A stretch of 64,000 nucleotides of DNA from contig CM075675.1 in NCBI GenBank assembly GCA_037962975.1, forward strand, positions 31,622,501-31,686,500, written 5' to 3'. This DNA is from Clitoria ternatea. Taxonomy: Eukaryota; Streptophyta; Magnoliopsida; Fabales; Fabaceae. Below, one piece after another: positions 10,912 through 23,540 of the stretch. The position numbers were made by a program, and so were the translations under genes. The stretch's first letter is position 1. Each line of letters begins with the position of its first letter. The notes under the pieces were generated by a model. That model saw only the letters and a list, made by a program, of their open reading frames with translations. It was not told the DNA's origin and searched no databases.

Positions 10912-12450
10912 TAACATGGAAATCTACTTTTATGTGCTTACTTCTCTCATGAAAATTGTGATTGTGAGCAAAATGAATTGTTGAAATATTATCATAGTGT
11001 AGAGAGATTGGTTGAGAAATGTTTATGTTTAGGTCTTTGAAAGTATAATTCAACCATTGAATTCTTGAGTAAGAGTAGCCAATGTTCTATATTTTGCTTA
11101 ATATGAAAAAGATGACATGGTGGCTTGTTTTTTGCTTCCATGAAATAAGGGATCTTTCAAGAAAAACATAAACTTGTAATAGACTTTCTTGTTTTTGCAC
11201 AACAAGCCCAATCTAAGACCGCATAAGCAGAGAGTTTGAGATCTTAGTATGCAAAGAGAAATATTCCTTATGCAGGTGAACTTTTCAAGTATTTTAACAC
11301 TCTAACAACAACTTCATAATGAATTTCCACAGGTTTACTCATGAATTGGCTTAATTGCTGGATTGAGTAGCTGATGTTTGGTCTAGTTAAAGTAAGATAA
11401 ATAAGGTTTCCTACCAATCTTCTGTATGATAGGACGTCATTAAGAGGAGTTCCCTGATCAGATTGTAACTTTGTTGAAAGATCAAAGGTGTCTTTGTAAA
11501 TTTAGATACCAAATTACCATTGTCTTTTAAGAGTTTAAGGCTGTAATTCCTTTGATTCATGGGGATTTCTATTTTAGACCTTGCAATTTCAAGGCCTAAA
11601 AAAAAATACTTGAGAGGCCCTGAGTCTTTAACTTTGAAGGCTTCATCAAGCTTGGTTTTCACTTCATTGATTTCCTTCATGCAGTTTCCCATGGGCATAA
11701 TATCATTAATGTAAATTAAAATAACAGCCACTTATGAAATCTTAAATTTTGGTGAATAAGGCCTGATTTGCTCATGATTACATGTATCTTAAGATTGAGA
11801 GAGCATGGGTAAAAGTAGCATACCATTTCCTGCTTGCCTACTTTAATCCATACAAAGACTTTTTTGATTTGCAAATCTTTTTGGATTCCTTGGGTAGAAA
11901 ACTTGATGAAGGCAACATATACACCTTTCCATGTAGGCTACCATGTAAGAAGCCATGATTTATGTCCAATTGTTCTAGAAATCACCCTTTTATGGCTACC
12001 ATGGCTATGAGAATTCTAATGGTTATGATTTTCATGACAAGAGAGAAGGTTTCAAAGTAATTCACTCCCTCCAATTGTGTATAACCTTATGGTACCAATC
12101 ATGCTTTAAACCTTTCCACAGTCCCATTAACCATGTTTTGACTTTAAAAACCCATTTCATCCTACGTGAGTGACTCCTTGAGATGGATCAACCAAGGTCC
12201 AGGTTTGATTGTTTTAGGATATCTAATTTAGCAAACATCTTTCCAATGTTAATTCTTGCAAGCTTGCTAATAATATGCTGGCTCTTGAATTAAGCTAATT
12301 GTCATGACAAATTTTTATATGAAGGAAAACAGTGTTCATTAGAAAAAATAAAAGAGATTGATTAAATAGTACCACCTGGTTTCTTTGAATCATTTTCATT
12401 TTCAACAAAAATCAAGTTAAAATGGTAATCATCCAAGTAAAAAGGTGTCC
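10912..12450 (-). pseudogene. Copia reverse transcriptase and RNase H (5' part)
   Basis: Minus-strand reverse transcriptase with RNase H, the enzymes that copy element RNA into DNA. At 11731-11411 one frame carries the RT palm and following block: ILIYINDIM (the YxDD-type active site, with N in the third position), KYFFLGLEIARSK and NQRNYSLKLLKDNGNL. Beyond it, at about 11150-10912, RNase H remnants are visible, including HFHERS-like and DN.SAIHLA-like residues. Stops and frameshifts are numerous. The N-terminal RT fingers lie at about 12250-11800 in broken frames. RNase H is cut by the CACTA element at 10911. Confidence 0.75.
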
Positions 12451-12799
12451 TCCTAATTCTTTGTGAATGTCTCAAGGATTAATCTTGAGTCTGTTGAAAA
12501 TGACGAGTTTGTTGAAAATCCTGAGTCTATTAAGAATCATGAGTCTCTTGAGAATCTTGAGATTGTTGAGTTTGATCCTCAACCTCTTCCTATAATTCTT
12601 GAATAGGTTGAGGTTGATTCTAGTTATAATATTTTCATGATTGAAGGTCTCCTCAATGGGTATATTAGCTGTATTTGTATGATTAATAGGAGGAAAAGGA
12701 AAAGGCATAATCATGATTATGTATTTGTATAGAGTTTAGATATAAAGGGAAACTAGTTTTATAAAACATCATGTTCGTAGAAGTAGAAAAATGGTGGGA

Positions 12800-13930
12800 A
12801 TCAAGATCATAAAAAAAGTATCCCTTTGTTTCTTCTTTAAATCCTAGAAAATAGTCTTGTGTGATATAGGTTGGAACTTAGTTTTGCGAGCTTGTAAAGT
12901 ACCAGCATAGCATAGGCATCCAAAACTTTTAAGTTAGTGAGGTTAGGTAAGGAATTATAGAGCAATTCATAAAGGGACGTGTTTTTAAGCAAGAGACTAG
13001 GCAACCTGTTGATAATATACACAGTGTAAGCAACAATAAAAACTTTAAGATAAGCGAGCTTGGAAGAAAAGTGTCCTAGCAACATTTAAGATATGTTGAT
13101 GTTTTCTTTCAAATGTCTTATTTTGTTGATGGGTTTCTATGATCAAGTTTATTATAAAATACCTTTTGATTTAAAGAATTCATGCATTAGAAATTCTACA
13201 CCATTGTCACTTCTCAAAGATTTTAAATCAATGTTAAATTGAATTTTAATATAGGAAACAAAGTTAACCAAGAGTTGTCTAGTCTCAATTTTACTTTTCA
13301 TAATAAAAATTCAAGTAAATATGGTATGATCATCAACTAAGGTAAGAAAAATTTATGTCCAAAGTAAGAAGGAACATAATATGATCCTTATATATAAACA
13401 TAAATGATGTCAAACATCTTATTAGAAATGAAATTGCTGTTAGAAAAGGATAGCCTCTTTTGTTTTTACGTATGACATATATCATAGAGAATATGAGTAT
13501 TGTTGTAAGATTCAATAAAAGGAAATTAATCGAAGAGCAATTTATGAATAGATTAAGAAGCATGTTACATTCTAAAATGCCAAAGTAACTAGCTGGAAGA
13601 AAATCAGTTTGTTCATGAGGTAGATTAATAACAAACAGTCCTTGGTGCTTCCTAATTAAACCAATCATCCTCTTTGAGGTTTTCTACAAAATAATATTGG
13701 TTAAGTTATTCATCTTAAGTTGACAATCAAGTTGTTCCAAGAGCCTATACTTATAAAGAAAAGATTTATGTGAAACTCAGGAACATAGAAGACATTATGT
13801 AAAATAAGGGATTGAGTTAAGGAACCAGTCCCACAACTAGATGTATTCACTTGTGTGCCATTACGCAAAGTAATTAAGGTAAAAGGAATAATTTTGTGAA
13901 AATAAAAATTACCTATGCTACGAGTAACAT
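12800..13930 (-). pseudogene. Copia pre-integrase and integrase
   Basis: Minus-strand integrase region. At 13668-13333 a frame shows the pre-integrase part, with EQTDFLPASYFGILECN followed by the HxxLGH-type zone and a KNKRGYPF stretch. At 13085-12837 a frame carries HFSSKLAYLKVF, YIINRLPS and LKVLDAYAM, which correspond to the end of the rve integrase core. Catalytic residues cannot all be placed because of frame breaks. It lies between the gag side (15744) and RT. The gypsy solo LTR at 13940-14668 sits just upstream in the coding direction. Confidence 0.65.
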
Positions 13931-13939
13931 AATCAGTGG

Positions 13940-14668
13940 TGATCTGTCCTGAACCGGGGTCTAGAGGTCCGGACTCAAGTCAATCACAAACAGTATGTAA
14001 ATATTGTACAGAAGACCAGATGTATGAGTATCCGGTATAAGTATCCGTTGTCCTTGAGTGAGGAGAGCGGATTGGGCGTCCTGGAGATCCTTCACACCGA
14101 CCTAACGCGTTGAAGTGGGCGAATGACGATGTCACCTGCAAAGATTCTCCGACGCTCAAGTCAGTGATGATATTCCAAGTAAGGAATGTATTTCAGAGAG
14201 CAATTGTTCATGGATTCAGTTGAAGATCCCCCACTTCATTAATGAAATGAGTTCATATACCTGATTGGCTCGTTTTACGAGGACTCGTTAGTGGGGAACC
14301 ACTAACTCCCATTAGCATTATTTTATTGCGCACTTACCAGCATGATTGGGTCAAGTGGCTATTTTATATTGAGCATGGAGAATATAGACTAGGATTAGGG
14401 AACAAGTTGACCATCCCCGTGAGCAGAATTTGGCTCGTTGTGAAGGGAATTATTGATCGATCCCTGTAGCAATGTTCCTTGTCTTTAGCACAGTGACGTG
14501 TGTGTTGTCCGATGTCATGGTGTTATCCTGAACGACCAGTATAGGGAGAACGCCTGATACGGAATTACAGTCTGGATGTATACCGATGACACCGGTTACA
14601 CGTTGATGTCTTGTCAAAGACGTTGAAATATGTCTTGAAGATCGGATACCGGTATTGAGACCGGATCA
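13940..14668 (-). mobile_element. Gypsy solo LTR with 5-bp target duplication
   Basis: The element starts TGATCTGTCCTGAACC and ends CCGGATCA, and it resembles the gypsy LTR at 976-1757 in the same orientation. It is flanked by AGTGG at 13935-13939 and AGTGG at 14669-14673, a perfect 5-bp target site duplication. No internal domain is present, so it is a solo LTR left after recombination between two LTRs. It interrupts the copia polyprotein region. Confidence 0.85.
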
Positions 14669-15169
14669 AGTGGCACATGTATCAAAGAGCCACTACTTAC
14701 TAAAATTTTACCTGTAGAGGATTTAAAGAAAATACCATTGTTAATAGGTTGTTTAGTGCTTATGAAATTGACTTTGTGTGTAGCCTTTTCTTGCTTAAAT
14801 TGGTGAAATAACTACCTTAGTATTGTTCTTGGCTAATGACTATTTCTTTTTCAAGATTTTCTTTAGGTGTTGGTCCTTCATAACTACTATCCAAAGAAAA
14901 AAAAAGTGTTGTGGTTAGCCATTTTGGGGAATTTGGATTATTACACATGGGGAAAACCATGTTTGAAATAATATGTTTTCATAGTATGATCATTTGTTAA
15001 TCCTTTCTCATGAAAGTCTTGTTCTTTGATTGATTTTTCTTGTTGAGATTCTCATTATTCTTATTAGTCATTGTGAAACTAGCTTTCTTGTTAGGCTACC
15101 ATAGTAAAAACTCATGTAATGTTTGGAAGAGAATCGAGAAGCATTATTTGGGATCTAACTTGTATAGAC

Positions 15170-15744
15170 CCTTGAGAAATCTAATGACCAAATCTTGTTC
15201 TTTATAGACGCTCACAGATTCAATAACATCATAATAAAATTGAATAGAACATTTGTATCTTGGACTTAGCCTATAATCTTTAATTTCGTCCCATAAAGCC
15301 TTGAGTTGGGTGAAATACTAAGAAACATTGAGACTTTCTTGGTGTAAATTGTAAAATTCTTCTTTCAATTTAGAGATCTTAAAGTTGTAACCTTGTGAAA
15401 AATAAGTGTGAGGATCCTTCCTAAAATCAACTACGAGTTCAAGCCATAATATAAATTTTGTTATAATGGGCTCTGCCGAGTAATGAATCCTTGAAAAGAC
15501 CATGGTGTTGCATCGTTTCTAGGGAGCAAAGAGAGGATTGTTTTTGAAAGGTTGTGTAATGGTGTCATTAACAAACTCAAGTTTGTTCTTTGAATCCAAG
15601 ACAACCATCATGTCTTAAGCCTATATATGATAATTTGTCATTCATCAAGGGTTTGACCATGATAATATTTGGGTTTTCGTTTGGATGTAGAAAATATGGA
15701 CTAGAGGGATTGGTTTTATAATCAAGGTAATCTTGATTTGCCAT
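15170..15744 (-). pseudogene. Copia gag
   Basis: The minus-strand frame starts at 15744 (MANQDYLDYKTNPSSPYFLH), about 90 bp inside the primer binding site. The NPSSPYFLHPNENPNIIMV stretch is the typical start of copia gag in plants. Further on, KFILWLELVVDFRKDPHTYF and the following residues (15503-15318) fit a decayed gag core. A frameshift separates the blocks. Confidence 0.65.
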
Positions 15745-15827
15745 GGGGAAGTAGAAAATAAGAATAGAAAGAAAAAACCTTAGGAGAAGGAGAAACAAGA
15801 AAAGAAGAAGAAAATTTGGATCGTTTA

Positions 15828-15840
15828 GACTCTTATACCA
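15828..15840 (-). other. Primer binding site of the copia element
   Basis: The minus strand reads TGGTATAAGAGTC, a one-base variant of TGGTATCAGAG, the initiator methionine tRNA primer site of plant copia elements. It lies next to the right LTR. Confidence 0.75.
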
Positions 15841-15841
15841 T

Positions 15842-16034
15842 TTTAAGAAACTTAAACATGTATATTAAAGGAGAAATTTTGTGTATTTTACATAGAAAAT
15901 ATACAAAGTCTTTTATAAGTAAAAGCAAAAACAAAAACATAAAAATAGAAATAGAATGATCTAAATTTGTTAAACTCAAGTCTATTAGCCAATAAACTTT
16001 AAGAGACTAAAAAATTATGTAATAGAACTTTAAC
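15842..16034 (-). repeat. 5' LTR of the copia element
   Basis: It is the counterpart of 6915-7103. On the minus strand it starts TGTTAAAGTTC at 16034 and ends next to the primer binding site. It is about 193 bp, at the short end for copia LTRs. Confidence 0.7.
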
Positions 16035-18600
16035 AAAAAAAAAACTTTTTTAATAGTGTTGTTAACAAACTTAGAATGATAATTGATGGATAGAGTTTTG
16101 ATTCACATGTTCCATTACACAAAGAACCCGTAAATGACTAGGAAATTTTACTTTGATGCGAAGGAAAATTTTTTTTCCCCGTAGAAAGGGTATATACCCT
16201 TTGGCAATGGAGGGTGATACAAAAATAGCAATTTTGAAGGAGAATATCCAATGGGTTCCTTTTATATATAGACAAAAGATCTTGTACTTTCACTAATTTG
16301 ACAACAAATTTTCCACCCTTGTGTTTTATGTATCAAATCTTTTAAAGATCTAAAGGAATGAAAGTATCATCACATGGAGTCACAAAATATCAAATGTGCA
16401 ATGGGTTTCAGTACCCCATTAATTTTTTTTTTTAAAGTAGTTATAACTCATTTCACAATTAAAATTAAGATTAAAAAAAAGTTTTGAATTTAATCCCTAT
16501 TTGACATCTCTTTATGAAAGATTATAATGATAATTTTTTTTATAACTAAACTTTAAATAACATTATCTTCAATTATATATATGAAAAATGCCTATACTTA
16601 ATATCAAAATTCATAAGGGAATCACCTTATAGGCATTCAAGAATTCTTTTTCAAAAGTAATATGTAACATCTGCTGGTTCTTCAGGGTGTTTAATTAACT
16701 AATAAACATAATATTATCCCAAACAAATTAAGGTTTAATAACCATTAAAATATTAAAATAAATCTCACATCGAATCAAATAAGAATATGATTAGAAACCA
16801 ATTTATAAGGTTAACACAACCTTTAATTTATAAGTTAATTTTTGAATTGAGTTAAATTAATTATTTTTTAATAATAACATATGAAACTAGATGCACTATT
16901 TAGAGTGTAACTTATTTACACCTAATTCAACACGCTAAGCTATAAATTAATTAAGGCCCCTGAATAGATTTTATTAGAGACAACTTGTTAGAATTTGTGG
17001 GAACGGTCTATCATGTGCATACAAAATTATCAAGACAGCAAAGATGAATACTGATGATAATAATGAATTACAATATTATCTAAAACTGTATATAAGACAT
17101 GGCTTGATCTTAAGTATCTGTAATCAAACTCATTAAAACCTTAAAAAAAGAAAATTGTCTGTAAAGGTTGGCATGGTAATGAAAGTTATGAATCAATAAA
17201 TTAGGAATAATAAAAATCGGAATAACATCTTTTATAAAAGAAAGTGAAGCTCTCATTCTTAAATAATTTAGACACATGTTTAAAAAGACGTGTAAACATT
17301 GGAAACAGTATATTGTAAGATGACTACATAAATTGCATATGTTAAAAAACATTAATTTAGGTTTAAGCTTTTTTTTTATTCAATTCATATGTGGTAAGTT
17401 ATTTTTCATGAATGAAATAACACTAATAAGATTTTTGAGAAAATTTTATTCATTGGTTCTTATCTGGGAGTAAGATTTTTATTTTCATCAAAATTTTATT
17501 CTCATGTTTGATTCAAGAAAAATAGTTATAAGAATATAAATTAATATTTTAAAATTACCCTTATTTAAGATAAAATCATGATTGTTTTGTAAATTTTTTT
17601 TTGTCTTTTCCATCACAAGAAAATGAATTGAAACAATTATCAACTTGTAGAAATTGACATATTATGGCATACCCAATAATTGGGGTAAGTTCATCAAGAA
17701 TTATAATGTTGTCCATAATATAAAACTCAATGGTGGGACTTCTAACACATTTTTTTTAACAAAACTTGCCAAACCAGACAAAGGTTGAAGTGACCCAACA
17801 AATATTTAAAGGTTTCTTTCTAAAACCATTTGATAATGGTTAAAATAGTCTAACAAATATTTAAATTATATGAAATATTACGAGAACTTCTAATAAAAAT
17901 AATATCAATGGCTTGTTTTATCTTTTATAATTAAAGATCTAGCTCGATGGGTCCTTCAATTTTCTTTAATTCTTTAAATACCCGCGTAACTCTTTCCTTT
18001 TTCATGTTTATAATAAGAGGTGAAGAGATGACTGCTTTCAGGAGGGTGAATATTTGACAAATTAAAATTTTTTGATGATGTTTATATACACTTATTAGAA
18101 TATTTTAGTAATTTTATATTATATGTGGAGAAAAATTTTAATGAGAATATTTTCAAACTTTTTTCATTAAAAATATTCTTTATAACCTTTAATTCTTGAA
18201 AAATGATTTTTATTATTTTTTATTAAACATATTCTCATTTTCCCGTGAATGTAAAAACACTCCCAACGTACCAAGCGATTGCTTAGAATTAATAATTTGT
18301 TTATATAAAAAAGAACTATAAGTATGTAACTTTAACATCATTTCATATCCATCATGTCACCTAATTATAAAAAACAAGACTTAATTATAATAGTTGTTTT
18401 TTTATTTACTTAATTAATACTATATCATCTTTGGAGTATCGGAAAGAACATGACATGAGAGCTTAATTTTAGGTTTTAATGTGTATGGAGCCAAGTGCAA
18501 AACATTCCAAAGAATTGACTGAACTTCCACAATATGCATGCCACGCCCACTTTTTATGTATTTAGTTGAAAGTACTATTCTCTTATTACGTGGCTATGCT
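16035..18600. other. AT-rich intergenic region, nothing recognised
   Basis: AT-rich, no convincing coding frame, no terminal repeats found. Short frames here have no recognisable similarity. Confidence 0.5.
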
Positions 18601-19791
18601 TGGGACTTCCCTTTTTCTTTTTCTCTTTGCAGATCAATGGTTTCTAGTTGGTTAATGTAAGTTCTACCAAGATAAACTGCTATACGTGCATTACACACCC
18701 TTCACCGTTAATAACAAAGAAAAGTGTTCTCCTCATTAGGAGGGCCCTACAACACCCACCTTTCTCCTGTCTTACCAAGTTTAACCACGATTTTGATTCC
18801 CCTGGGTGAATATCGTTTCAGCCAGACCAATTAGACTCGGATGAAAAACCCTTATTTTCTTTATTTTATTAGTATATAAATATAATTGATAAGTGCCATT
18901 TTAATTATTAATGAATAGATCTTTAGGGTTTTATGTATCGCATACTCGTTATAAAAAGAAATAGATAGTGAAATCTATATTGTAAGAAGGTTAAATTTTA
19001 TTTTGTGGATAAAAAATATTTTGTTAACAAGGATAAAATCTATTTTGATAATTTTTATGTAATAAATGGATTAATTAGTCTTCCATAATTTTCAGCTAAG
19101 ATAACAATAAAGTGTCTTCTTATGAAATATGAGATTTGAATTCTTAATATTTAGTTAAGGAATGATTAATGATTTTCGCTTAATCACTTCTTATAAATGT
19201 TTTTTACACGTTAAATTGAGTGAATCAAAAATTAAACTATGTACCCCACACCCCAGTATAAATCCTTTGTGAATAACAACCTTTATTCCACTTTCTCTCA
19301 GTGTATAAGTGTAGATGTTCCTGAGGATCACTCTCTTGCTTCCCGCTTTCTCCCCCATTGAAACAAGACAAAAGTAATTCAAAACTGTGATCAGCCACAG
19401 TTTATTGAATCAAATTATAATACCCCTTATTACAACACCCTATTTCCAAAACCCAGATATAACCAAATGTCTCATATATATATCTCTTGTATTCTTAAGA
19501 TCAAACCATTCTCCATCTCTCATCACCTCACCCGACCCATTTGATCATGAGGGATCTAGCAAAAGATATGGCCTAAGTTAAATGAGTTCATCAATTCCTT
19601 CATGCTTTCACTTTTGCACAACTTCATCACCAAGTTCTTGAAAAAATAATCTTATTCTTTACCCTCATTAACTCCGCCTTCTTTATATCTGAGTAGTATT
19701 GTCTTCAAAGTAAAATACCCGTGTTTAACATACACAAAAACTTGAACTCTGTCTTTTCCCCCCTCCCCTCTAGCTTTCTAGCTCGATTTTC
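18601..19791 (+). promoter_or_regulatory. 5' flank of the YUCCA gene
   Basis: This interval holds the likely promoter and 5' leader of the YUCCA gene. Two TATA-like sites can be seen: CATATATATATC at 19473-19484 and TTTATATC at 19682-19689, which would give leaders of roughly 280 or 75 nt. The last 60 bases before the ATG are pyrimidine-rich (TTTTCCCCCCTCCCCTC), common in plant leaders. Which TATA is used cannot be decided from sequence. Confidence 0.35.
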
Positions 19792-21881
19792 ATGGACTAC
19801 TTGAAGGAGCAAGAAGGAAAAAGTCTCCATGATTATTACCACCACCAGCACCAACACCAACACCAACATCAACACCAAAACCAGTATGAATACCAGATAA
19901 AGATAAATAGAATGGTAACTAGTCCAAAGGGACCAGCAGTTCTCATAGTGGGTGCTGGTCCCTCTGGCCTAGCTGCAGCAGCTTGCCTTAAACAAAAAGG
20001 CATTCAAAGCCTCATACTTGAAAGAGATCAATGTTTAGCTTCAATGTGGCAATTCAGAACCTATGATCGCCTTAGGCTTCATCTCCCAAAGCAATTCTGC
20101 GAACTCCCTTACTTGTCATTCCCCAAAACCTTGCCTTCTTATCCCACAAAGCAACAATTCTTGGCCTACCTCAATGCCTATGCTAAACACTTTGGCATAA
20201 ACCCTGCTTTTGGCAAGACAGTGGTAAGTGCTGAGTTTGATCATGTGTGGAAGCGTTGGAGGGTGAAGACTCAAGGACCCAAAAAGGAGGAGGCTACAGA
20301 GTATGTTTGTAGATGGCTCATTGTGGCCACTGGAGAGAATGCTGAACAAGTGGTGCCTCAGATTGAAGGGTTGGAAGAGTTTGAAGGGCCTGTTTTGCAC
20401 ACTAGCTTGTACAAGAGTGGAAGCAAGTTTTGTGGGAAGAATGTTTTGGTTGTTGGTTGTGGGAATTCTGGCATGGAGGTTTGTTTGGATCTCTGCAACC
20501 ATAATGCTCACCCTTCTTTAGTGGTTAGAAATACGGTGAGTATAGTATACTAATATACAATACAATTAGTATGTGTTTGGGTTAAGAACTTGAGATTATT
20601 TCCATAAATATAATTGCTTTTTGTTCCAAAATGCTCACAATTAACAACAACAACAACAAAATGACTTGTTTCTCTCTATATTAACTTCATGCACTTAAGT
20701 TAATCACTGCAATGTGAGTTTGTAAATCAGTTGAAAAATATTATTCCAACTTAACTGATTATCTTGAGTCTAAATATATAAAAATGTAATTTTACTAAAA
20801 CTTGAAATTAGTCTTGTCTTGTTTAACCTGAATAAGCAACGTAAACAACAATGATACTCATACACTATTTATACTAAACATTATTCGATGTTACTGTTAC
20901 TTTTACTTTCTATCTTTCTCTTCTTTTCTATCTATCATTTATCATATAATCTCTCCTTTTCTTCTTCTTTCTTGATAATCTTTCTCTCAAACACCAGAAA
21001 ACACAGGTTTGAGTAATGTTTCACTTAGTATTTTCTCATAAAAAAAACATGCACTTAAACTCACGATCTGCATCATGACAAATATCTTCCATCACATAGT
21101 GTTATTAATTTAGTAGTAATATAACTTCACTGTGTTTTGTGTTTTATGTACTTTCAGTTGATATACTCGCTGACTAGTACTCCTGAGATAGTGAGATCCA
21201 TTTAAAAAGTAATCATAGTTACACTTGGAGTGCAATATATATAAAACTATAAAGAAATACAAATGTAATTAAATAATTTCCATCAATATCTTTATAGTGC
21301 TTTTCATAGTCAATTTTGATACGCCAATTGATGTAAAGAGTAAGACCCATGTTCCTTTTTTTTTAACAAAGCTGAAACCTGGAGAGTGAACACAGTCTGC
21401 TAAAATATTGTAATACAATATTTGTTTCTATAACTAGAAACCTCAAAGAGTTTGTGTCATTCTCCTCTCTGATCACTTCATTGGAACCCGTTTGCATGCG
21501 CAAACAAGGTCAGCATCCAAAAATCTTAGAATAATACGACCTTAGAGTTGGAGTTCAATCTTTTATCTGCACACAACCACTGTCAGCATTTTACAGCATC
21601 AAAAGATGATTTTCATTACTCTTCTTTCTTATATTATGACTACAATTTCCTAAAAAGTTTCTAAAGCTTGCTAGCACTTTTTCATATATATATATATAAA
21701 CTATTATTCTTTTAAACATAATCTTTAATTATAGAATGACAATTAATTTATAATTTTTTAATATTAAATAATGGTTGTTTAAATCTTATAGAGAAAAAAA
21801 TCTTTAATAACAAAACTAATTTTATCTAGATATAAATGTTTTCGGTTTAAACATGGTTAGCTCCTATAAATGATAGTTGTA

Positions 21882-21931
<50 letters not shown>

Positions 21932-23190
21932 ATTAATTAATTGATTTATTTTGATTGATGCAGGTGCATATCTTGCCACAACAAATGTTTGGGAAATCAA
22001 CTTTTGGTTTATCCATGTGGTTGCTTAAGTGGTTCCCCATACGTATTGTGGATCAATTTTTACTTCTAATGTCACATCTCATGCTTGGTGACACAACTGA
22101 ATTTGGACTTCGTCGTCCAAAACTTGGGCCTCTACAGCTCAAGAATTTGTACGGAAAGACCCCTGTTTTGGATATTGGGACACTTGCCCAGATCAAAAAT
22201 GGAAAGATTAAGGTAACAATAATAATGTGTGTAACTATATACCCCCCAATCAAATCCAAAAGATTTTGATCTTTCTCATCATGTTTCCTTGTCCTAATCA
22301 ACAAAAATTGCTTTTTCCTCTAAGGCAAAGATTTAAGAGAAAAAGAAACTTATGAAACATTTGTTATTTTTGATGTTTCAATGTTTCCAACATTAGATGT
22401 TGTCCAACTGTGTGCATAGGTTTGCCGGGGAATTAAACGACTAACACGCAATGCGGTGGAGTTTGTTGATGGAAAAGTGGAGAACTTTGATGCTATCATT
22501 CTAGCCACTGGCTACAAAAGCAATGTACCCTCTTGGCTAAAGGTGCTTCCTTTAATTCTTAGTTTTTTAACTTTCACATAGTTTTGGTATTTTACTCAAA
22601 TCACCATCATTCATCTTAAATTCTTTAAAAGGTTCTAAGTGGAATGTAATATTTACAAAACTAACAAATGGGTTGTATAAAAAATTATTCTTTTTTAATT
22701 TCACTTCACTTTTAAAACTTTTAAAATTAAAAGTTCCTCTAGTTCTTATATAAATGCTTTTTTAATTTTTAATTTTAATAACTTTTCAATAAAAATTAAT
22801 TAAGATACATAAATAGTAATTGTAATGTAAAACACAAAACAATAAATGATTAATTCAAGTAGTATTCAAATTTGGTAAATGAAAAGTGTTTTTACCAAAA
22901 AGGTTTACTCAACTATGATGATATGAATGTTTTCAGTTAGAACAACATTATTTCTAATAATTAGCATGTTGATTGAGGTTGAAATGTAATGTGATCAGGG
23001 TAGTGACATGTTTAATGAGAAAGATGGGATGCCAAAGAAAGCATTCCCAAATGGATGGAAAGGTGAAAATGGATTGTATGCTGTGGGTTTCACTAAACGT
23101 GGCCTTCTTGGTGCATCCATTGATGCAAAGAGGACTGCTGAAGATATTGAACATAGCTGGAAAGCTGATGAGGCCACGCATGTATTATAG
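19792..23190 (+). CDS. YUC6-like: YUCCA flavin-dependent monooxygenase (YUC2/YUC6-like), 4 exons
   Basis: Catalyses NADPH- and FAD-dependent conversion of indole-3-pyruvate to the auxin indole-3-acetic acid, the last step of the TAA/YUC pathway. Exons are 19792-20535, 21964-22212, 22420-22542 and 22999-23190. All three introns are GT-AG and phase 0, giving 435 aa, the usual YUCCA length. Visible motifs: FAD site GAGPSG (54-59), ATGENAE (179-185), FMO signature FEGPVLHTSLY (197-207), NADPH site GCGNSG (222-227) and LATGYKSNVPSW (359-370). The start MDYLKEQEGKSLHD is the style of the YUC2/YUC6 group, as is the C-terminal half. Residues 17-31 form a His/Gln tract, unusual for the family; a second Met at residue 41 lies just before the FAD fold. 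It is the only intact host gene here. The assignment to YUC6 rather than YUC2 is a guess. Confidence 0.95.
20536..21963 (+). other. YUCCA intron 1
   Basis: A 1428-bp intron from GTGAGT to a TTGATTGATGCAG acceptor. It is by far the largest of the three introns (intron 2 is 207 bp, 22213-22419; intron 3 is 456 bp, 22543-22998). An (AT)n run lies about 35 bp before its acceptor. Confidence 0.9.
21887..21928. repeat. (AT)n microsatellite in YUCCA intron 1
   Basis: About 20 AT units just upstream of the intron 1 acceptor. It is likely polymorphic in length and sits where a polypyrimidine or U-rich tract would normally be. Confidence 0.95.
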
Positions 23191-23540
23191 TTTCCTTGTC
23201 CACTTGCTTTATGTGGAGAAGAAAAGGATGCAAATTTTTAGGATTAGAAAAAGAGAGAGAAAGAAAAGAAAAGAAAGAAAGAAAGAAAGATAGAGGGATG
23301 GCCTAGTCTATGTGTGGTGCCTTTATATTTACATGTATAGAATGTGTGATTCCCATAAATCCATTTTCACAAATCTAGCTAGGGATTGGGTTGGTGACCG
23401 ACTTTGTGTTTTTTTTGGTTTGGTAATTGGGTTGAAATTAATTAGTTGATTGTCATATTATTATTATTATTACACATTTGTATATCTTGTACATTGTTAT
23501 ATATATATCTACCTAGCAAGCTAGTTGATTTTATTTTATT
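23191..23540 (+). other. Probable 3' UTR of the YUCCA gene
   Basis: Directly follows the TAG stop. It contains a GAAA-rich microsatellite (about 23249-23291) and several AT-rich stretches. No canonical poly(A) hexamer stands out, so the 3' end is approximate. Confidence 0.4.

Larger units (their letters stand above)
6915..16034 (-). mobile_element. Ty1/copia retrotransposon, minus strand, with two nested insertions
   Basis: A complete but decayed Ty1/copia element. LTRs of about 190 bp lie at 6915-7103 and 15842-16034, with a primer binding site next to the right LTR and a polypurine tract next to the left one. Domains follow in copia order on the minus strand: gag, pre-integrase and integrase, reverse transcriptase, RNase H. 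Subtracting the CACTA element (7288-10911) and the gypsy solo LTR (13940-14668) leaves an internal region of about 4.4 kb, the normal size for a small plant copia. All reading frames are broken, so it is an old copy. Confidence 0.8.

Noticed and set aside
20116..20511. Minus-strand 131-codon frame
   Set aside because: It is antisense to YUCCA exon 1, whose sense frame has all expected motifs.
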